Source: Hydrogenibacillus schlegelii
GTDB lineage: Bacteria > Bacillota > Bacilli > Thermicanales > DSM-22653
Length of the DNA stretch: 64,000 bases
Reading direction: 5' to 3'
NCBI RefSeq assembly: GCF_001653195.1
Contig: NZ_JXBB01000001.1
Location: 124,001 to 188,000 of the forward strand
Shown: piece after piece, positions 62,588 to 64,000 of the stretch
Numbering within the stretch: position 1 is the stretch's first letter
How the letters are laid out: every line of letters begins with the position of its first letter
Program-made: the position numbers and the translations under genes
The notes under the pieces: model-generated
Databases searched by the model: none
Told to the model about the DNA's origin: nothing
Seen by the model: only the letters and a program-made list of their open reading frames with translations

Positions 62588-64000
62588 TCACAGCGCCGGG
62601 CGCGCCTTGTGGTGGTCGGTGTGCACTTCAAAGGCGTACGCGGCGCGCAGCACGGTCAGTTCGTCGAAAGGCTTGCCGATGATCTGCAGCCCCACCGGCA
62701 GGCCGTCGGAAAAGCCGCACGGGATGCTGATCGCCGGCAGGCCGGCCAGGTTGACCGGAATGGTGCAGATGTCGTTGAGGTACATCGTCAGCGGGTCGTC
62801 CACCTTTTCGCCGAGCTTGAAGGCCGGCGTCGGCGCCGTCGGGCCGATCACCACGTCGTAGCGTTCGAAGAGCCGCTCGAAATCCCGCTTGATCAGCGTG
62901 CGCACCTTCTGCGCCTTCAGGTAGTAGGCGTCGTAGTAGCCCGAACTGAGGGCGAAGGTGCCGAGCATGATGCGGCGCTTCACCTCCGGGCCGAAGCCCT
63001 GGCTGCGCGTCTGCTTGTACATGTCGAGGAGATTGTCGGCCTCGGCGCGCACGCCGTAGCGCACGCCGTCATAGCGGGCCAGGTTGGACGACGCCTCCGA
63101 CGGGGCGATCAGGTAGTAGCAGGCCACGGCGTAGTCGCTGTGCGGCAGGGAGACCTCCTCCCATTCGGCGCCCAGCGACGCGAACACCTCCAGCGCCTCC
63201 AGCACCCGCCGGCGAACGCCCTCGTCGATGCCGTCGCCGAGATACTCCTTCGGCACGGCGATCTTCAGCCCCTTCACGTCGCCGGTGAGGGCCGCCGTGT
63301 AGTCCGGCACCTCGACGTCGGCCGACGTGGAGTCGTAGGGGTCATGGCCGGCGATCGCCTGCAGCACGTAGGCGGCGTCGGCCACGGTGCGCGTGATGGG
63401 GCCGATCTGATCGAGGGACGAGGCGAAGGCCACGAGGCCAAAGCGGGACACGCGGCCGTACGTGGGTTTGAGGCCAACGACGCCGCAGTAGGCCGCCGGC
63501 TGGCGAATGGAGCCGCCGGTGTCGGAGCCGAGGGCGAAGACGACCTCCCCGGCCGCCACCGCCGCCGCCGATCCCCCGCTCGAACCCCCGGGAACGCGCT
63601 CGAGGTCCCACGGGTTGCGCGTGGGGAAGAAAGCGGAGTTTTCCGTCGACGATCCCATGGCAAACTCGTCCATGTTCGTCTTGCCGACCATCACCGCATC
63701 GGCGGCGTCGAGCTTGTCCATGACCGTGGCGTTGTAGATCGGCTCGTAGTGGGCCAGGATCTTCGACGCGCAGGTGGTGCGCACGCCCTTCGTGACGATG
63801 TTGTCCTTGATGCCCGCCGGAATGCCGAAAAGAAGCCCCCCGGCCTCTCCGGCGGCCAGGCGCCGGTCCAGCGCGTTGGCTTTCTTCAACGCCCCTTCCT
63901 CGTCCAAGGTGAGGAAGGCCTTGACCTGTTCGTCCACGGCGCGAATGCGCTGGAGCGACGCTTCCACCAGTTCGCGAACGGAAAAATCCTTTTTGCGCAG
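62588..64000 (-). CDS. gatA: Asp/Glu-tRNA amidotransferase subunit A, 3' part
   Basis: 471 codons of the frame lie in the window (470 residues and the stop); the first few codons are beyond the right edge. The amidase catalytic triad is visible: Lys in [14 protein letters not shown], the first Ser in [15 protein letters not shown] and the nucleophile Ser in [15 protein letters not shown]. It frees ammonia from glutamine for GatB. gatC probably lies just outside. Confidence 0.97.
   Translation of the reverse strand: MRKKDFSVRELVEASLQRIRAVDEQVKAFLTLDEEGALKKANALDRRLAAGEAGGLLFGIPAGIKDNIVTKGVRTTCASKILAHYEPIYNATVMDKLDAADAVMVGKTNMDEFAMGSSTENSAFFPTRNPWDLERVPGGSSGGSAAAVAAGEVVFALGSDTGGSIRQPAAYCGVVGLKPTYGRVSRFGLVAFASSLDQIGPITRTVADAAYVLQAIAGHDPYDSTSADVEVPDYTAALTGDVKGLKIAVPKEYLGDGIDEGVRRRVLEALEVFASLGAEWEEVSLPHSDYAVACYYLIAPSEASSNLARYDGVRYGVRAEADNLLDMYKQTRSQGFGPEVKRRIMLGTFALSSGYYDAYYLKAQKVRTLIKRDFERLFERYDVVIGPTAPTPAFKLGEKVDDPLTMYLNDICTIPVNLAGLPAISIPCGFSDGLPVGLQIIGKPFDELTVLRAAYAFEVHTDHHKARPAL

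Overview
The window is about 64 kb of very GC-rich DNA from a spore-forming Bacillota chromosome. It carries an intact sigK, the alaS-ireB-ruvX-DUF1292-mltG block typical of Bacilli, a T-box leader, and standard sigma-A promoters. The energy genes (uptake [NiFe] hydrogenase, thiosulfate-type cytochrome c, bd-superfamily oxidase) suggest a thermophilic hydrogen- and sulfur-oxidising bacillus. Hydrogenibacillus (Bacillus) schlegelii or a close relative is my best guess; this is inferred from gene content and not from a database search.

Layout. 1-4.6 kb: the end of an ApbE gene, then a scarred region with a DUF364 remnant, an AT-rich islet with a small membrane protein, an IS607-like element, and the truncated TnpB-family gene it sits in. 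4.6-13.8 kb: housekeeping genes (yqeH, yqeG, a glycolipid-type glycosyltransferase, an MFS permease, a YitT protein, moaA, a MoeB/ThiF enzyme, sigK). 13.8-16.7 kb: a Fur-type iron operon, feoA-feoB-Cys-rich protein. 16.8-20.8 kb: a TsdA-like dihaem cytochrome c followed by two cytochrome bd-superfamily subunits, one ending in a haem-c domain, behind a strong promoter with paired palindromes. 20.9-24.7 kb: a self-regulated zinc operon, znuC-znuB-zur-znuA. 24.7-30.5 kb: mltG, a His-rich DUF1292 protein, ruvX, ireB and alaS under a T-box. 30.7-32.3 kb: a lower-GC nitrilase + GNAT pair. 33-36.6 kb: DoxX and a nickel/cobalt ECF transporter (nikM/N/Q/O type). 37.1-39.6 kb: a sulfur operon (DsrE-like, TusA-like, SQR-like flavoprotein, DUF1641) behind a CsoR/CstR-type operator. 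39.9-41.9 kb: an orphan gene and a pyrimidine nucleoside phosphorylase. 42-52.7 kb: the hydrogenase operon, tatA-hyaABCD, a Zn-ribbon protein, and hypA-B-F-C-D-E. 53-56.5 kb: nikR, an acetoacetyl-CoA synthetase and an ECF S-component. 56.6-60.7 kb: a lipoprotein and a second IS607-like element. 60.8-64 kb: an EamA remnant, gatB and the 3' part of gatA.

How the genes fit together. Nickel import (NikMNQO), nickel sensing (NikR), nickel insertion and cofactor assembly (HypA-F), Tat export (TatA), the structural subunits and the endopeptidase form a nearly complete hydrogen-oxidation module. The b-type cytochrome HyaC links it to the quinone pool. A second respiratory input is suggested by the TsdA/oxidase operon (thiosulfate electrons through c-haems to oxygen) and by the SQR/TusA/DsrE operon (sulfide and persulfide handling). 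Metal regulators are readable from their sites: Fur box at feo, Zur box at znu.

The two IS607-like elements are close relatives. Each keeps an intact TnpB-like gene and about 340 bp of conserved 3' non-coding DNA (candidate omega-RNA), while each has lost different parts of its serine recombinase gene.
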